A stretch of DNA of 64,000 bases from Parvibaculum sp. (lineage in GTDB: Bacteria; Pseudomonadota; Alphaproteobacteria; Parvibaculales; Parvibaculaceae): NCBI RefSeq assembly GCF_019635935.1, contig NZ_JAHBYN010000001.1, forward strand, positions 2,291,501 to 2,355,500, written 5' to 3'. Made by a program: the position numbers and the translations under genes. Below, in pieces: positions 16,762 to 27,019 of this stretch. The notes under the pieces are model-generated. The model saw nothing but the letters and a program-made list of their open reading frames with translations, was not told where the DNA came from and did not search any database. Each line of letters begins with the position of its first letter. The stretch's first letter is position 1.

Positions 16762-17534
16762 CGTTGCTCGAAGTCGAAAACCTGGCCGTGCATTTCGGCG
16801 GCATCAAGGCCGTCGACGGCGTCAGCTTCGGCGTCGACAAGGGCGAGATCTTCACGATCATCGGTCCGAACGGCGCCGGCAAATCGACGATCTTCAATCT
16901 CGTCAGCCGCATCTACGAGCCGACAAGCGGCCGCATCCGCTTCGAGGGGACGGACATCACGCAGGTGCCGCCGCACCGCGTCGCCGGCCTCGGCATCGCG
17001 CGCACCTTCCAGAACATCGAACTCTTCGACATGGCGACCGTGCTCGACAACATGATGCTCGGCCGCCATGCGCATCGCCGCACCGGGATGCTGTCGCATC
17101 TTTTCTTCGGCCCGCGCACAAGGTCGGAAGAGCTGGCGCACCGGCGCAAGGTGGAGGAGGTGATCGACTTCCTCGACTTGCAGCACTATCGGGACCAGAT
17201 GATCGCCAATCTGCCCTATGGCGTGCGCAAGGTGGTGGAACTCGGCCGCGCGCTCTGCACCGAACCGAAAGTCCTGCTCCTCGACGAACCGTCCTCCGGC
17301 CTCAATGTCGAGGAGACCGAGGACATGTCGTTCTGGATTTCCGACATCAAGAACATTCTCGGCATCACCGTCGTGATGGTCGAGCATGACATGAACCTCG
17401 TCAACGAGGTGTCGGACCGCGTGCTGGCGCTGAACTACGGCCGCGTTATCGCCACGGGAACGCCGGCCGAGGTGCAGGCGCATCCGGAAGTCATCCGCGC
17501 CTATCTCGGCAGCGACGAGACGGAGGCCGCATGA
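16758..17534 (+). CDS. livG: ABC transporter ATP-binding protein, LivG type
   Basis: This is a 258-residue ATPase with Walker A GPNGAGKST (about residues 35-43) and Walker B VLLLDEPSSGL. The signature is the degenerate LPYGVRKVVELGRAL usual in LivG, and the switch His is in VMVEHDMNLV. It overlaps livM upstream and livF downstream by ATGA, which fixes the start at 16758. It pairs with LivF to power the transporter. Confidence 0.93.
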   Translation: MTLLEVENLAVHFGGIKAVDGVSFGVDKGEIFTIIGPNGAGKSTIFNLVSRIYEPTSGRIRFEGTDITQVPPHRVAGLGIARTFQNIELFDMATVLDNMMLGRHAHRRTGMLSHLFFGPRTRSEELAHRRKVEEVIDFLDLQHYRDQMIANLPYGVRKVVELGRALCTEPKVLLLDEPSSGLNVEETEDMSFWISDIKNILGITVVMVEHDMNLVNEVSDRVLALNYGRVIATGTPAEVQAHPEVIRAYLGSDETEAA

Positions 17535-18316
17535 ACAGGCCCGACGCTCCCGTCATCCTTTCGTTGCGCAATGTCGAAACCTTTTACGGGCCGATCATGG
17601 CGATCCGCGGCGTTTCGCTCGATGTGCGCGAAGGCCAGATCGTGACTGTGCTGGGCGCAAACGGCGCCGGCAAGACGACGATCCTGAAAACCGTGTCCGG
17701 CATCATGGACCCGCAAAAGGGCACGATTACCTATCGCGACAAGCGCATCGGCGGGCTCGACCCGGCAAAGATCGTGGGGCTCGGTGTCAGCCATGTGCCG
17801 GAGGGCCGCGAGGTTTTCCCGACGCTTTCGGTCGCCGACAATTTGCGCATGGGTGCTTACTTGCGCAACGACCGCAAGGGCGTCGCCGAGGATCTGGAGC
17901 TCGTATATACTTATTTTCCGGTGCTGCGCACCCGCATGCATCAGCAGGCGGGCCAGCTCTCGGGCGGCGAGCAGCAGATGCTGGCGATCTCGCGCGCGCT
18001 GATGGCGCGGCCGCGCGTGCTGCTGCTGGACGAGCCCTCGCTCGGGCTCTCGCCGCGGCTGGTGAAGGAGATTTTCGCGATCATCCGCCGCATCAACGAG
18101 GAGCGCGGCGTGACGATCCTGCTGGTCGAGCAGAACGCCAACATGGCGCTGCAGCTTTCCGACTACGGCTATGTGCTCGAGGTCGGCCGCATCGTGATGG
18201 AAGGCGACAGCGAAAGGCTGCTGGCCAACGAGGACATCAAGGAATTCTATCTGGGCCAGAAGGAACAGGGCGCGCGCGGCAAGCGGCGCTGGAAGAAGCG
18301 AAAAGTCTGGCGATAG
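17531..18316 (+). CDS. livF: ABC transporter ATP-binding protein, LivF type
   Basis: This 261-residue ATPase has Walker A GANGAGKTT, signature LSGGEQQMLAISRAL, Walker B VLLLDEPSLGLSP and switch region LLVEQNANMAL. It ends with a basic tail (KRRWKKRKVWR), longer than usual. Its start overlaps the livG stop. The acyl-CoA ligase gene follows after 13 bp. Confidence 0.93.
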   Translation: MNRPDAPVILSLRNVETFYGPIMAIRGVSLDVREGQIVTVLGANGAGKTTILKTVSGIMDPQKGTITYRDKRIGGLDPAKIVGLGVSHVPEGREVFPTLSVADNLRMGAYLRNDRKGVAEDLELVYTYFPVLRTRMHQQAGQLSGGEQQMLAISRALMARPRVLLLDEPSLGLSPRLVKEIFAIIRRINEERGVTILLVEQNANMALQLSDYGYVLEVGRIVMEGDSERLLANEDIKEFYLGQKEQGARGKRRWKKRKVWR

Positions 18317-18329
18317 GGATGAGCCTCAC

Positions 18330-20171
18330 ATGAAACTCTCACCGCTCGTCATTACACCCGATTGCGACACCGTTCCGAAGCTCTTCGTCAAGCGGGCGAA
18401 GGAGCTTGGAAGTCGCGTCGCGATGCGCGACAAGAATTTCGGCGTCTGGGAACCGATCACCTGGAGCGACTATTACGAAAGGGCGCGCGCCGCCGGCCTC
18501 GCGCTGAAAACGCTGGGCCTGTCCGATGGCGGGCGCATCGCGATCGTTTCGGAAGTCTGCCCCGAGTGGCTTTTCGTCGATCTCGGCTGCATGGGCGTCG
18601 GCGGCGTCTCGATGGGCATTTACCCGACCGACACGGCGCCGCAAGTCGAATACATCATGAACGACTGCGGCGCGGAATTCTATTTCGCCGAGAACGAAGA
18701 GCAGCTCGACAAGATCCTCGAAGTGCGCGCGCGCGTGCCGTCGCTGAAACGCATCGTCGTTTTCGACATGGAAGGCCTGCACGATTTCCACGATCCGATG
18801 GTGATGGGCTTCGACGCCTTCATCGACATCGGCCGCAAGGAGGCCCGCGACGCGCCGAAGCGCTTCGACGAGCTCGTGCGCAAGACCGAGCCGGGCGATG
18901 TCGCGATCCTGGTCTATACGAGCGGCACGACCGGCCCGCCGAAAGGCGCGATGATCAGCCATGCCAACATCATGTTCCAGATCGAGAACAACCAGAACCT
19001 GCTGCCGCATACGCCGGAAGACCGCTCGCTGGCCTTCCTGCCGCTCTGCCACATCGCCGAGCGCACCTTCACGACCTTCAACCAGTTGATGACCGGGCAG
19101 ACGGTCAACTTCGCCGAAAATCTCGAAACGGTGCCGGAGAATCTGCGCGAGGTGCAGCCGACGGCCTTTTTCGCGGTGCCGCGCATCTGGGAAAAATTCT
19201 ATTCGACCGTTTCGATCTCGCTGAAGGATGCAACGCTGACCGAGAGGCTCGCCTATCGCTGGGCGATTTCGGTGGGCGAGAAGGTCGCCGACCGGCGGAT
19301 TGCCGGCGATGCGGTGCCGACGCTCCTGCGCTGGCATTTCGCGCTCGCCGATTTCCTGGTGCTGAAAAATATCCGCAAGATGATCGGCATCGATTCATGC
19401 CGCTACATCCTGTCGGGCGCCGCGCCGATTTCGCCGGAGCTGATCCGCTGGTATTTCGCGCTCGGCCTCTACATGGCCGAAGGCTACGGCCAGACCGAAA
19501 ACGCCGGCATTGCGACGATCCCGCAGCCCTTCGGCGCCTACAAGTTCGGCCTTGTCGGCAAGCCGGTGCCGAACACGGATTTGCGCCTCGCCGAGGACGG
19601 CGAAATCCTGATGCGCGGTCCGCATGTCTTTCTCGGTTACTGGAACAAGCCCGACAAGACCGCCGAAACGGTGGTCGATGGCTGGCTGCATACCGGCGAT
19701 ATCGGCGAGATCGACAATGAGGGTTGGGTGCGCATCACCGACCGCAAGAAGGACATCATCATCACGGCCGGCGGCAAGAACATCACGCCGTCGGAAATCG
19801 AGAACGAGTTGAAGTTCTCGCCTTATATTCAGGACGCCGTGGTGATCGGCGACCGGCGCAAGTTCCTCTCGGCGCTCATCATGATCGACCGCGACAATGT
19901 CGAGAAATTCGCGCAGGACGCCAATGTGCCTTTCTCCGATTTCCGCAGCCTGTGCCGCGCGCCGGAAGTGCTGGAGCTGTTGCAGGCCGAGGTCGACCGC
20001 GCCAACAAGAAGTTCGCACGCGTCGAAACGGTCAAGAAATTCCGCGTCATCGAACACCAGATCATGGCCGAGGACGACGAGATCACTGCGACCGGCAAGC
20101 TGAAACGGTCGCTGGTCAACGAGAAATATGCGACGCTGATCGAGGGCATGTACAAGGGAGAAGCCGCATGA
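18330..20171 (+). CDS. AMP-forming acyl-CoA ligase (long-chain fatty-acid CoA ligase type)
   Basis: This is a 613-residue ANL-superfamily enzyme. The ATP-binding P-loop is YTSGTTGPPKGAMISH (about residues 196-211), followed by EGYGQTENAG and the hinge DRKKDIIITAGGKNITPSEIEN with its C-terminal catalytic Lys region. It activates a carboxylic acid to acyl-CoA through an acyl-adenylate. Residue patterns are closest to the long-chain (FAA/ACSBG-like) group with large insertions. Its place between livF and the binding-protein gene, overlapping the latter by ATGA, implies that the imported acid is trapped as a CoA thioester. Confidence 0.9.
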   Translation: MKLSPLVITPDCDTVPKLFVKRAKELGSRVAMRDKNFGVWEPITWSDYYERARAAGLALKTLGLSDGGRIAIVSEVCPEWLFVDLGCMGVGGVSMGIYPTDTAPQVEYIMNDCGAEFYFAENEEQLDKILEVRARVPSLKRIVVFDMEGLHDFHDPMVMGFDAFIDIGRKEARDAPKRFDELVRKTEPGDVAILVYTSGTTGPPKGAMISHANIMFQIENNQNLLPHTPEDRSLAFLPLCHIAERTFTTFNQLMTGQTVNFAENLETVPENLREVQPTAFFAVPRIWEKFYSTVSISLKDATLTERLAYRWAISVGEKVADRRIAGDAVPTLLRWHFALADFLVLKNIRKMIGIDSCRYILSGAAPISPELIRWYFALGLYMAEGYGQTENAGIATIPQPFGAYKFGLVGKPVPNTDLRLAEDGEILMRGPHVFLGYWNKPDKTAETVVDGWLHTGDIGEIDNEGWVRITDRKKDIIITAGGKNITPSEIENELKFSPYIQDAVVIGDRRKFLSALIMIDRDNVEKFAQDANVPFSDFRSLCRAPEVLELLQAEVDRANKKFARVETVKKFRVIEHQIMAEDDEITATGKLKRSLVNEKYATLIEGMYKGEAA

Positions 20172-21361
20172 CATTGACGCAAACCCGGACCGCGCTGGCG
20201 GCGGGCCTTCTTCTCGCCGCGGGATATGCCCTGCCGGCGCAGGCAGAAACGCAAGGCGTCGGCCAAACCGAAATCGTTCTCGGCACGCATCAGGACCTTT
20301 CCGGCCCGCTGACCTCGTGGGGCGTGCCGGTGCGCAATGGACTTTTGATGGCCTTCGACGAGATCAATGCGGCGGGCGGCGTCCACGGCCGCCAGATCCG
20401 CCTCGTTGTCGAGGACACGGGCTACGACCCGCGCCGTGCGGTGCTGGCGACGCAGAAGCTGCTGAACCGCGACAAGGTTTTCGCGATCATCGGCGCGCTC
20501 GGCTCGCCCACCGTCATCGCCTCGATGCCGCTGGCGCTCAGGCGCGGCGTGCCGGTGCTGTTTCCGTTCACCGCCGCCGACCAGACCTACGATCCCTACC
20601 ATCCGCTGAAATTCGCCTCGAACATCCCCTACGTTCATGCCATGCGCATCGGCACGCGCCACTTCATCGAGAACGAAGGCGTGACCCGCATCGGGCTTCT
20701 CTATCAGGACGACGAGTTCGGCCTCAACGTCAAGCGCGGCGCCGAAATCGAGGCGGCGGCCCACGGCCTCGAAATCGTCGAAAGCACGACCTACAAGCGC
20801 GGCGCTACCGACTTTTCGAGCCAGATTGCGCGGCTGCGCGCGGCGGATGCCGAGCTGATCGTTCTCGGAACGGTGGTGCGCGAAACGATCGGTGCGATGC
20901 AGGCGGCGCGCTCGCTGGGCTGGGACCCGATCGTTCTCTGCTCGCAGGCCTGTTACACGCCCGAGGTTCACGATCTTGGCGGCGACACGGTGAACGGCGT
21001 CTACGCGGTCAGCCAGACGCCGATCCCCTATCCCGACGATCCGAACCCGAAGCTGCGCGAATGGGTGACGAAATATAACGAGCGCTTCAATCTTGTCGCC
21101 AATGTGCAGGCGGTGGCCGCCTACACGCTGGCGCGGCTTTTCGCCGAGGCGCTGGAACAGGCGGGCCCCGAACCGACCGCCGAAAGCTTTACCCAGGCGC
21201 TGGTCGACATGGAGCCCTGGGTCGACCCCGATCTCGGCGGCGTGCCGATCGACTTCAACGAAGGCGACCATCTCGGCACCAAGTCGGGCTTTCTCGCCCA
21301 GATCAAGGACGGACGCTGGATCACGCTGACTGGACCGATGTCGGTTGAGGCGGACGGCTGA
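20168..21361 (+). CDS. Periplasmic substrate-binding protein (Leu/Ile/Val-binding type)
   Basis: This 397-residue periplasmic binding protein is of Peripla_BP_6 type. The signal peptide ends near LPAQA (residue 26). The mature part shows VLGTHQDLSGPLTSWGVPVRN, FDEINAAGGVHGRQIRLVVED and ATQKLLNRDKVFAIIGALGS. ATG 20168 overlaps the ligase stop codon. It is the last gene of the six-gene transport operon. The ligand pocket cannot be read, but the ligase neighbour points to a carboxylate. Confidence 0.92.
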   Translation: MTLTQTRTALAAGLLLAAGYALPAQAETQGVGQTEIVLGTHQDLSGPLTSWGVPVRNGLLMAFDEINAAGGVHGRQIRLVVEDTGYDPRRAVLATQKLLNRDKVFAIIGALGSPTVIASMPLALRRGVPVLFPFTAADQTYDPYHPLKFASNIPYVHAMRIGTRHFIENEGVTRIGLLYQDDEFGLNVKRGAEIEAAAHGLEIVESTTYKRGATDFSSQIARLRAADAELIVLGTVVRETIGAMQAARSLGWDPIVLCSQACYTPEVHDLGGDTVNGVYAVSQTPIPYPDDPNPKLREWVTKYNERFNLVANVQAVAAYTLARLFAEALEQAGPEPTAESFTQALVDMEPWVDPDLGGVPIDFNEGDHLGTKSGFLAQIKDGRWITLTGPMSVEADG

Positions 21362-21367
21362 GCGCGC

Positions 21368-22255
21368 TCACTCTTCGCGGCTGACGATGAGTTCGCGACC
21401 GTCGATGCTGGCGCGCGTCAGATGCGCAACGGCGTTGAAGTAAGCCGACTCGACCTGCACCCTGACCGGAAGCAAGAGGCTCGGGCCGTCATCCGCGCCG
21501 TTGCCGCCGTCGAAGCGCGCGAGCCACACGGTTGCCGGCCGTAGCGGATCCTTGGCGCGGCGGATGTGCCATTCGCGGGTGAAACCCGATTTCGGCTTGT
21601 AGGCGACCTCGCAGCGCCAGGCTTCGCCCGCAAACTCGCCGGCGGCGCGCGGCTCGAGGCGGTCGGTTGCGCGCATCGAGAAATCGAGCTCGTAGACGCG
21701 CCGCCCGTCGAAGACCGGCACACGCGACGCGCAGGGCGCCTTCGTGCCCGTCAGCGCCGCATAGATCGACGCCGTCAGCGGATCGACCGCGCCGGCCATC
21801 GCCTTCGGATCGATCGGCGATTGCTCGGGCAGCATCTCAGGCTCGGCCGCGACGTCATAGGTGCCGTCGGCGGCCAGCGTCATGTCGATGGAGCGGTCGC
21901 CGAAGCGGCCCTTGTAGGCCTGCATGTAACGCTGCATTTGCGGCCCGGCGCCGGTCAAAGTCCCGTGCGCCTGCGAGGTCAGGCGGCCGGGAAACAGCCG
22001 CTCGACGAGGCCTTCGGTCACGACATTGGAGGCGATTTCGTAGCGCCCGCCGCCGAGCTCGGCCTTTGTGTCGAGCGAGAGAATCAGCAGGCCGCCGCCA
22101 TAGACCTTGTAGGTGAGGTCGACCGCTGTGGCGGGCGCGGCCGCGGGCGTTGCAGCGGCCGGCGCGGCCGCAATCAACAGGGCGCCGACCAGCAACGGCG
22201 CGACGCGCCTTGTCCGGCCTTTCGGCAACCGCGATGGCAGCGATACATTCGCCAT
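21368..22255 (-). CDS. DUF3108-type exported protein
   Basis: This 295-residue protein begins with a basic stretch and a hydrophobic export segment (LLVGALLIAAAPAAATPAAA, about residues 20-40). The mature part is beta-rich and resembles DUF3108 proteins (YKVYGGGLLILSLDTKAEL, YEIASNVVTEGLVERLFPG), which are periplasmic or lipid-linked barrel-like proteins of unknown role. ATG 22255 is chosen because it gives a normal signal peptide; an upstream in-frame ATG at 22351 would overlap the end of recQ. It converges with the transporter operon and follows recQ by 70 bp. Confidence 0.7.
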   Translation of the reverse strand: MANVSLPSRLPKGRTRRVAPLLVGALLIAAAPAAATPAAAPATAVDLTYKVYGGGLLILSLDTKAELGGGRYEIASNVVTEGLVERLFPGRLTSQAHGTLTGAGPQMQRYMQAYKGRFGDRSIDMTLAADGTYDVAAEPEMLPEQSPIDPKAMAGAVDPLTASIYAALTGTKAPCASRVPVFDGRRVYELDFSMRATDRLEPRAAGEFAGEAWRCEVAYKPKSGFTREWHIRRAKDPLRPATVWLARFDGGNGADDGPSLLLPVRVQVESAYFNAVAHLTRASIDGRELIVSREE

Positions 22256-22325
22256 AATTTTACCCGTCGACGCCAGACCCCCGACAGCGGAGCCCGTCAG
22301 AAGGGTAGCGCGCCCGCGCCGCGGA

Positions 22326-24140
22326 TCAAGCGGCCGAAGCGCCGCTTTCATGGGCCCGGATGGTGGCGAGGAAGATGCCCGCGAAATCGCGTAGCTTGGC
22401 CGCGCCGACGCCGTTGACGACCGCGAACTCGTCCTCGGTGCGCGGCTGTTTTGCGGCCATGTCGGCGAGCGTCCGGTCGGAAAAGATCACATAGGCCGGC
22501 ACCTGACGCTCGCGTGCGAGGCGCAGGCGCAATTCCTTGAGGGCGGCAAGCAAACCCGCCGCCTCGTCGCTCATCGGCGCCGCCGCCTCGCTCCGCCGCG
22601 TCACATGCTCGGCGCGGTAGAGGAAGGTGCCCTCGCCGCGGATCAGCGCCTGACCCTTTTCGGCGATCGTCAATCCGCCATAGCCGCCGATATCGACGGC
22701 GAGAAAACCGGCCGCCGTCAATTGCCGGATCAGCGCCTGCCATTCGGGCTTGCGCCGCGCGGCGCCCGCGCCGAAGACCGCGAGATCGTTGTGTCCGCTC
22801 GCGGCGATTTTTTCGGTCTCCGAGCCGCGCAGAATATCGATCACATGCGCGGCCCCGTAGCGCTCGCCGCTCTGACGGATCGCGGCGAGCACCAGCTTTG
22901 CCTCCGCCGTGCCGTCGGTGAGTTCGGACGGGTCGAGGCAGGTGTCGCAGTTTCCGCAAGGCGCCGACGTCTCGCCGAAATAGGACAGCAGGATCTGGCG
23001 GCGGCAGCCGGGCGCTTCGCAAAAGGCGAGCAGGTGATCGAGACGGCGATGCTCGCGGCGGCGGCGCTCTTCGCCCGCCGCTTCCTCCTCGATGAAGGAA
23101 CGGCGCATGCGGATGTCGGCAAGGCCGAACAGCATATGCGCTTCCGCCGCTTCGCCGTCGCGCCCAGCGCGTCCGATCTCCTGGTAATAGGCTTCGAGAC
23201 TGCCGGGCAGATCGGCATGCACGACGTAGCGCACGTCGGATTTGTCGATGCCCATGCCGAAGGCGATGGTCGCGACCATCACGATGCCGCGTTCGGTCAT
23301 GAAGCGGTTCTGGTTGGCCTCGCGCGCTTCCTTGCTCATGCCGGCGTGATACGGCAGCGCCCTGAAACCTTCGCCGGCAAGAAATTCGGCCGTCTCCTCG
23401 GTCTTGCGCCGCGACAGGCAATAGACAATGCCGCTGGCGCCCGCGTGACGCCCGACCGTGTCGAGAAGCTGGCGCTTCCATTCCTTCTTCGGCGAAACGG
23501 TGAGGCGGATATTCGGCCGGTCGAAACCGAGCACCAGCGTTTCCACATCGCCGCCGAAAAGCCGCGCGGCGATGTCGGCCCGCGTCGCCTCGTCGGCGGT
23601 TGCCGTCAGCGCCGCGATCGGTACATCGGGAAAGATGTCGCGCAGGCGCGCAAGGCCCTCATATTCGGGCCGGAAGGCCGGGCCCCATTGCGAAATGCAA
23701 TGCGCCTCGTCGACGGCGATGAGCCGGACGTCGAGCCGTTGCAGCGCCGCCAGCATGCGCTCCGTCATCAGCCGTTCGGGCGCCAGATAAAGAAGCCGCG
23801 TTTCGCCGGCGGCGGCGCGCCGCCACGCGGCCACATTGTCGTCGCGCGATTGCGCGGAATTGATGCTGTCGGCGGCGACGCCGGCGAGCCGAAGCGCCGA
23901 AACCTGATCCTGCATCAGCGCAACAAGCGGCGAGACGACGATGGTAAGCCCGCCCCGGACAAGCGCCGGCACCTGGAAGCAGAGCGACTTGCCCGAGCCC
24001 GTCGGCATGACGGTGAGGAGGTTGCGGCCGGAAAGCAGCGTCGCAACGGCCTGCGCCTGACCGGGACGGAAGGCGTCGAAGCCGAAAACATCTTTCAGGA
24101 TCTGCCGCTCGGGCGTGCGCGTCGCGGCGGGGGCATTCAT
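22326..24140 (-). CDS. recQ: ATP-dependent DNA helicase RecQ
   Basis: This 604-residue SF2 3'-5' helicase acts in recombination and fork repair. Motif I is [12 protein letters not shown], motif II is [10 protein letters not shown], motif VI is [10 protein letters not shown]. The zinc site is built by [12 protein letters not shown] and CGNCDTC. A winged-helix region and a C-terminal HRDC domain (near [20 protein letters not shown]) complete the family architecture. ATG 24140 is preferred to TTG 24149. It is transcribed away from the iorA-type gene. Confidence 0.95.
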   Translation of the reverse strand: MNAPAATRTPERQILKDVFGFDAFRPGQAQAVATLLSGRNLLTVMPTGSGKSLCFQVPALVRGGLTIVVSPLVALMQDQVSALRLAGVAADSINSAQSRDDNVAAWRRAAAGETRLLYLAPERLMTERMLAALQRLDVRLIAVDEAHCISQWGPAFRPEYEGLARLRDIFPDVPIAALTATADEATRADIAARLFGGDVETLVLGFDRPNIRLTVSPKKEWKRQLLDTVGRHAGASGIVYCLSRRKTEETAEFLAGEGFRALPYHAGMSKEAREANQNRFMTERGIVMVATIAFGMGIDKSDVRYVVHADLPGSLEAYYQEIGRAGRDGEAAEAHMLFGLADIRMRRSFIEEEAAGEERRRREHRRLDHLLAFCEAPGCRRQILLSYFGETSAPCGNCDTCLDPSELTDGTAEAKLVLAAIRQSGERYGAAHVIDILRGSETEKIAASGHNDLAVFGAGAARRKPEWQALIRQLTAAGFLAVDIGGYGGLTIAEKGQALIRGEGTFLYRAEHVTRRSEAAAPMSDEAAGLLAALKELRLRLARERQVPAYVIFSDRTLADMAAKQPRTEDEFAVVNGVGAAKLRDFAGIFLATIRAHESGASAA

Positions 24141-24341
24141 CGGGGACAATATCCGGGAAGGAGAAGGCGAATCGGTGCCTTACCGTCGCATGCAGGCCAC
24201 GCTTTGAAAAGCCGCGCGCTGCGGCGCCGGTCACACGGTTGTGATGCGCGCGCGGCCCGAAATAGCGGCGCAATTGTTCAATTCAACGGAAATGCCGGTC
24301 ACTATGCTCCGCTACATGAAGCCTTGCCATGGGAGGACCGG

Positions 24342-24809
24342 ATGAAGCTCAACATCAACGGCAGGGCGGTCGATCTGCCTGCAAGCGTCGCGGATGATCC
24401 GCTGCTCTGGGTGCTGCGCGACCGGCTCGGCCTGACCGGCGCGAAATTCGGCTGCGGCCTCGGCGTCTGCGGCGCCTGCACGGTGCATCTCGACGGCGAG
24501 GCGGTGCGCAGTTGCCTGGTGCCGGCGGGCGATGCCGAAGGCGCGGCCGTCACCACCATCGAAGGACTGGCGGGCGAAGACGCGGCGCTTCATCCGGTGC
24601 AGCGCGCCTGGATCGCCGAGAGCGTGCCGCAATGCGGCTACTGCCAGGCGGGGCAGATCATGTCGGCCGCGGCGCTGCTGGCGCGTGTGCCGCAACCGGG
24701 CGACGCGGATATCGATGCGGCGATGGCCGGAAATCTCTGCCGTTGCGGCACCTATGACCGCATCCGCCGCGCGGTGCGCCGCGCTGCCGCCGAGGGAGAG
24801 CGGGCATGA
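24342..24809 (+). CDS. iorA: 2Fe-2S subunit of molybdenum hydroxylase (IorA/CoxS type)
   Basis: This 155-residue small subunit carries two 2Fe-2S clusters. The N-terminal plant-ferredoxin cluster is in [15 protein letters not shown] plus the Cys in RSCLVP. The C-terminal cluster uses CGYCQAGQ and [11 protein letters not shown]. It passes electrons from the Mo centre of the partner gene at 24806 to an acceptor, probably a cytochrome, since no FAD subunit gene is present. ATG 24342 follows GGGAGG. Its stop overlaps the start of the large subunit. Confidence 0.92.
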   Translation: MKLNINGRAVDLPASVADDPLLWVLRDRLGLTGAKFGCGLGVCGACTVHLDGEAVRSCLVPAGDAEGAAVTTIEGLAGEDAALHPVQRAWIAESVPQCGYCQAGQIMSAAALLARVPQPGDADIDAAMAGNLCRCGTYDRIRRAVRRAAAEGERA

Positions 24810-26962
24810 GGACGACACGCCGGAGATTTCTCGCGGCCGCAGGCGGCATCACGGTGACGGTGGCGCTGGGCGGCTGGACGCTGAACCCGATCCCGCCGCT
24901 GCCGCCGCGCGGCAATCCTTCGCCCGCCGACGCGCTGGGCTGGCTGCGCCTCGGACCGGACGGACGATTTGTCGTTCACTCGCCGCGGCAGGAAATCGGC
25001 CAGGGGATTTCGGTGTCGCTGCGCCAGATCGTGGCGGAAGAATTGAACGCTTCCCTCGATCTCGTCGACGCCGTGCTGCCCGACACGGCCGGGATCGCCG
25101 TGGCGCGCGCCACCGTCGGTAGCGAAAGCATTTCGGCCTTCGGCGAACCGCTGGCACGCGCCGCCGCTATCATGCGCGAGGCCTTGCGTGCCCGCGCGGC
25201 CGACGAACTCGGCGTCGCGCCCGGCGCGCTTGCCGAAACCGGAACGGGCTACGCGGCCGGGGAGCGCGAAATCAACTTTCCCGCGCTCGCCGGCGGCGAA
25301 GCGCTGCTGCTTGCCGACGAGGGACAGGACGTGACATTGCGCAGTTTCGATACCGCGCGCGAAAGGCGTCATGTCGGTCGCGCCGCCGTCACCGACCGCA
25401 TCGAGGAGATCGTGACCGGCAAGCCGCTCTACGCCGCCGATGTGATGCTTCCCGATATGGTCTATGGCGCGATGCTGCGCGCCCCGCGCCTTGGCGCGCG
25501 GTTGCGCGATGCGGCCGGCGAAAGCATTGCGGACGGCCGGCTCTTTCGCCTCGACCGCGACGCCGGCATTGTCGCCAACAGTTTTCCGGCCTTGCAACGC
25601 GCGCTGGAAGCGGTCGAGACGCAATGGGATGACGGCGCGGGCGCGACGCAGGAGGCGATCGACGCGGCAATCGATGTCGACCGGCTGCTGGCGCGCGGTG
25701 CGCTGGAACACAAACTGGCGGATGGCAAGATGCCGCCGCGCGACGACTGGACCGTCGATCTGCGCCTCGACATTCCGATGGCGGCGCATGCGACGATCGA
25801 ACCGCGCGCCGCGGTGGCGCGCTGGAACGACGACGGGCCTGTAAGGCTCGACGTGTGGACGGGAACGCAGGATGCGTTCTTCGCCCGCAGCGTGCTGGCG
25901 CGCGAGTTCGGGCTGAAGGAGAGAGAGGTCGCGGTGCATAGCTGCCGGGTCGGCGGCGCCTTCGGCGCGCGCGGCATCTGCCGTCAGGAGATCGAAGCGG
26001 CGCGTCTGGCGCAGGCCGCCGGACGGCCGGTCAAGGTGCAATGGAGCCGCATGGAGGAGTTCCAGCAGGGGTTTCACCGCCCGCCTTCGGCGCATCGCGT
26101 CCGCATCCGCGTCGGCGACGACGGCCGCATCGCCGATTGGTGGCATGCCTTCGCGTCGGGTCATGTGATATTCACCTCAGCCGCAATGCCGCCCTGGCTG
26201 CAAAGGGTGACGAGCTTCGTCACCGATCCGGGCGTCGCGCGCGACGCCGTGCCGCCCTACGCCGCGGCCAATCTGCGTGTCGAATGCGCCGACATCAGAT
26301 TGCCGGTCGATACCGGTCCGTGGCGCGGCCTTAGCGCCGGGCCCAACGGCTTTGCCATCGAGACGGCGATCGACGCGGCAGCGCGGGCAAGTGGCCAGGA
26401 TCCGCTGGCGTTCCGGCTCGCCAATATCGCGCCTGAGCATGTGCGGCTGCGCCGTTGTCTGGAGCGCGTGGCGCTGCTGGCGGGCGTAGCCCCCGAAAGC
26501 ACGCTGCGCGGCCGCGGCTATGCCTGCGGCATCTACAAGCAGGTCAGCTACATCGCCGTCGCCGCCGATGTCGAGGTCGATGCGGAAACAGGCGCTGTGC
26601 GCGTGACGCATATGTATGCGGCGCATGATTGCGGCGTCGTCGTCAACCCGGACCAGGTGCGGGCGCAGACGGAGGGAAACCTTGTCTGGGGCATCGGCAT
26701 GGCGCTGAGCGAGAATCTCGGCATCCGCGACGGTCGCGTCGGCGCCGATCATCTTGGCGAATACGTCATCCCGACGATCGCCGAAATGCCGGAAATCGCC
26801 ATCGAGTTGATCGACGAGGATGGCGACGCGCCGACCGGCGCCGGCGAGACCGGCATCATCGCCGCCGCCGCCGCCATCGGCAATGCACTGGCCGACGCTA
26901 CGGAGCGCCGGCTGACGGTACTGCCGATGACGCCCGAAAGAGTGCGCGCGGCGCTGGCCTGA
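24806..26962 (+). CDS. iorB: Molybdopterin-binding large subunit (IorB-type aldehyde/N-heterocycle oxidoreductase)
   Basis: The 718-residue large subunit of the xanthine dehydrogenase family begins with a twin-arginine signal ([12 protein letters not shown], residues 3-14), so the complex should be exported folded. VGGAFGARG and the C-terminal [18 protein letters not shown], holding the catalytic Glu, match the MoCo domains. IorB proteins oxidise isoquinoline-like heterocycles or aldehydes; the substrate is not known here. It is slightly shorter than typical IorB (about 740-780). It overlaps the Fe-S subunit gene. No XdhC-type chaperone or MoCo cytidylyltransferase gene is nearby. Confidence 0.9.
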   Translation: MRTTRRRFLAAAGGITVTVALGGWTLNPIPPLPPRGNPSPADALGWLRLGPDGRFVVHSPRQEIGQGISVSLRQIVAEELNASLDLVDAVLPDTAGIAVARATVGSESISAFGEPLARAAAIMREALRARAADELGVAPGALAETGTGYAAGEREINFPALAGGEALLLADEGQDVTLRSFDTARERRHVGRAAVTDRIEEIVTGKPLYAADVMLPDMVYGAMLRAPRLGARLRDAAGESIADGRLFRLDRDAGIVANSFPALQRALEAVETQWDDGAGATQEAIDAAIDVDRLLARGALEHKLADGKMPPRDDWTVDLRLDIPMAAHATIEPRAAVARWNDDGPVRLDVWTGTQDAFFARSVLAREFGLKEREVAVHSCRVGGAFGARGICRQEIEAARLAQAAGRPVKVQWSRMEEFQQGFHRPPSAHRVRIRVGDDGRIADWWHAFASGHVIFTSAAMPPWLQRVTSFVTDPGVARDAVPPYAAANLRVECADIRLPVDTGPWRGLSAGPNGFAIETAIDAAARASGQDPLAFRLANIAPEHVRLRRCLERVALLAGVAPESTLRGRGYACGIYKQVSYIAVAADVEVDAETGAVRVTHMYAAHDCGVVVNPDQVRAQTEGNLVWGIGMALSENLGIRDGRVGADHLGEYVIPTIAEMPEIAIELIDEDGDAPTGAGETGIIAAAAAIGNALADATERRLTVLPMTPERVRAALA

Positions 26963-27019
26963 TCCTTGTTGCCGCCCGCGCGCCGTGGGATAAAGCGGCA
27001 GGGACAGGCGAGGGCAATC

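Noticed and set aside
24752..26164. A long minus-strand open frame opposite iorB
   Set aside because: iorB has clear motifs in the other strand. This frame is Arg/His-rich without family features.
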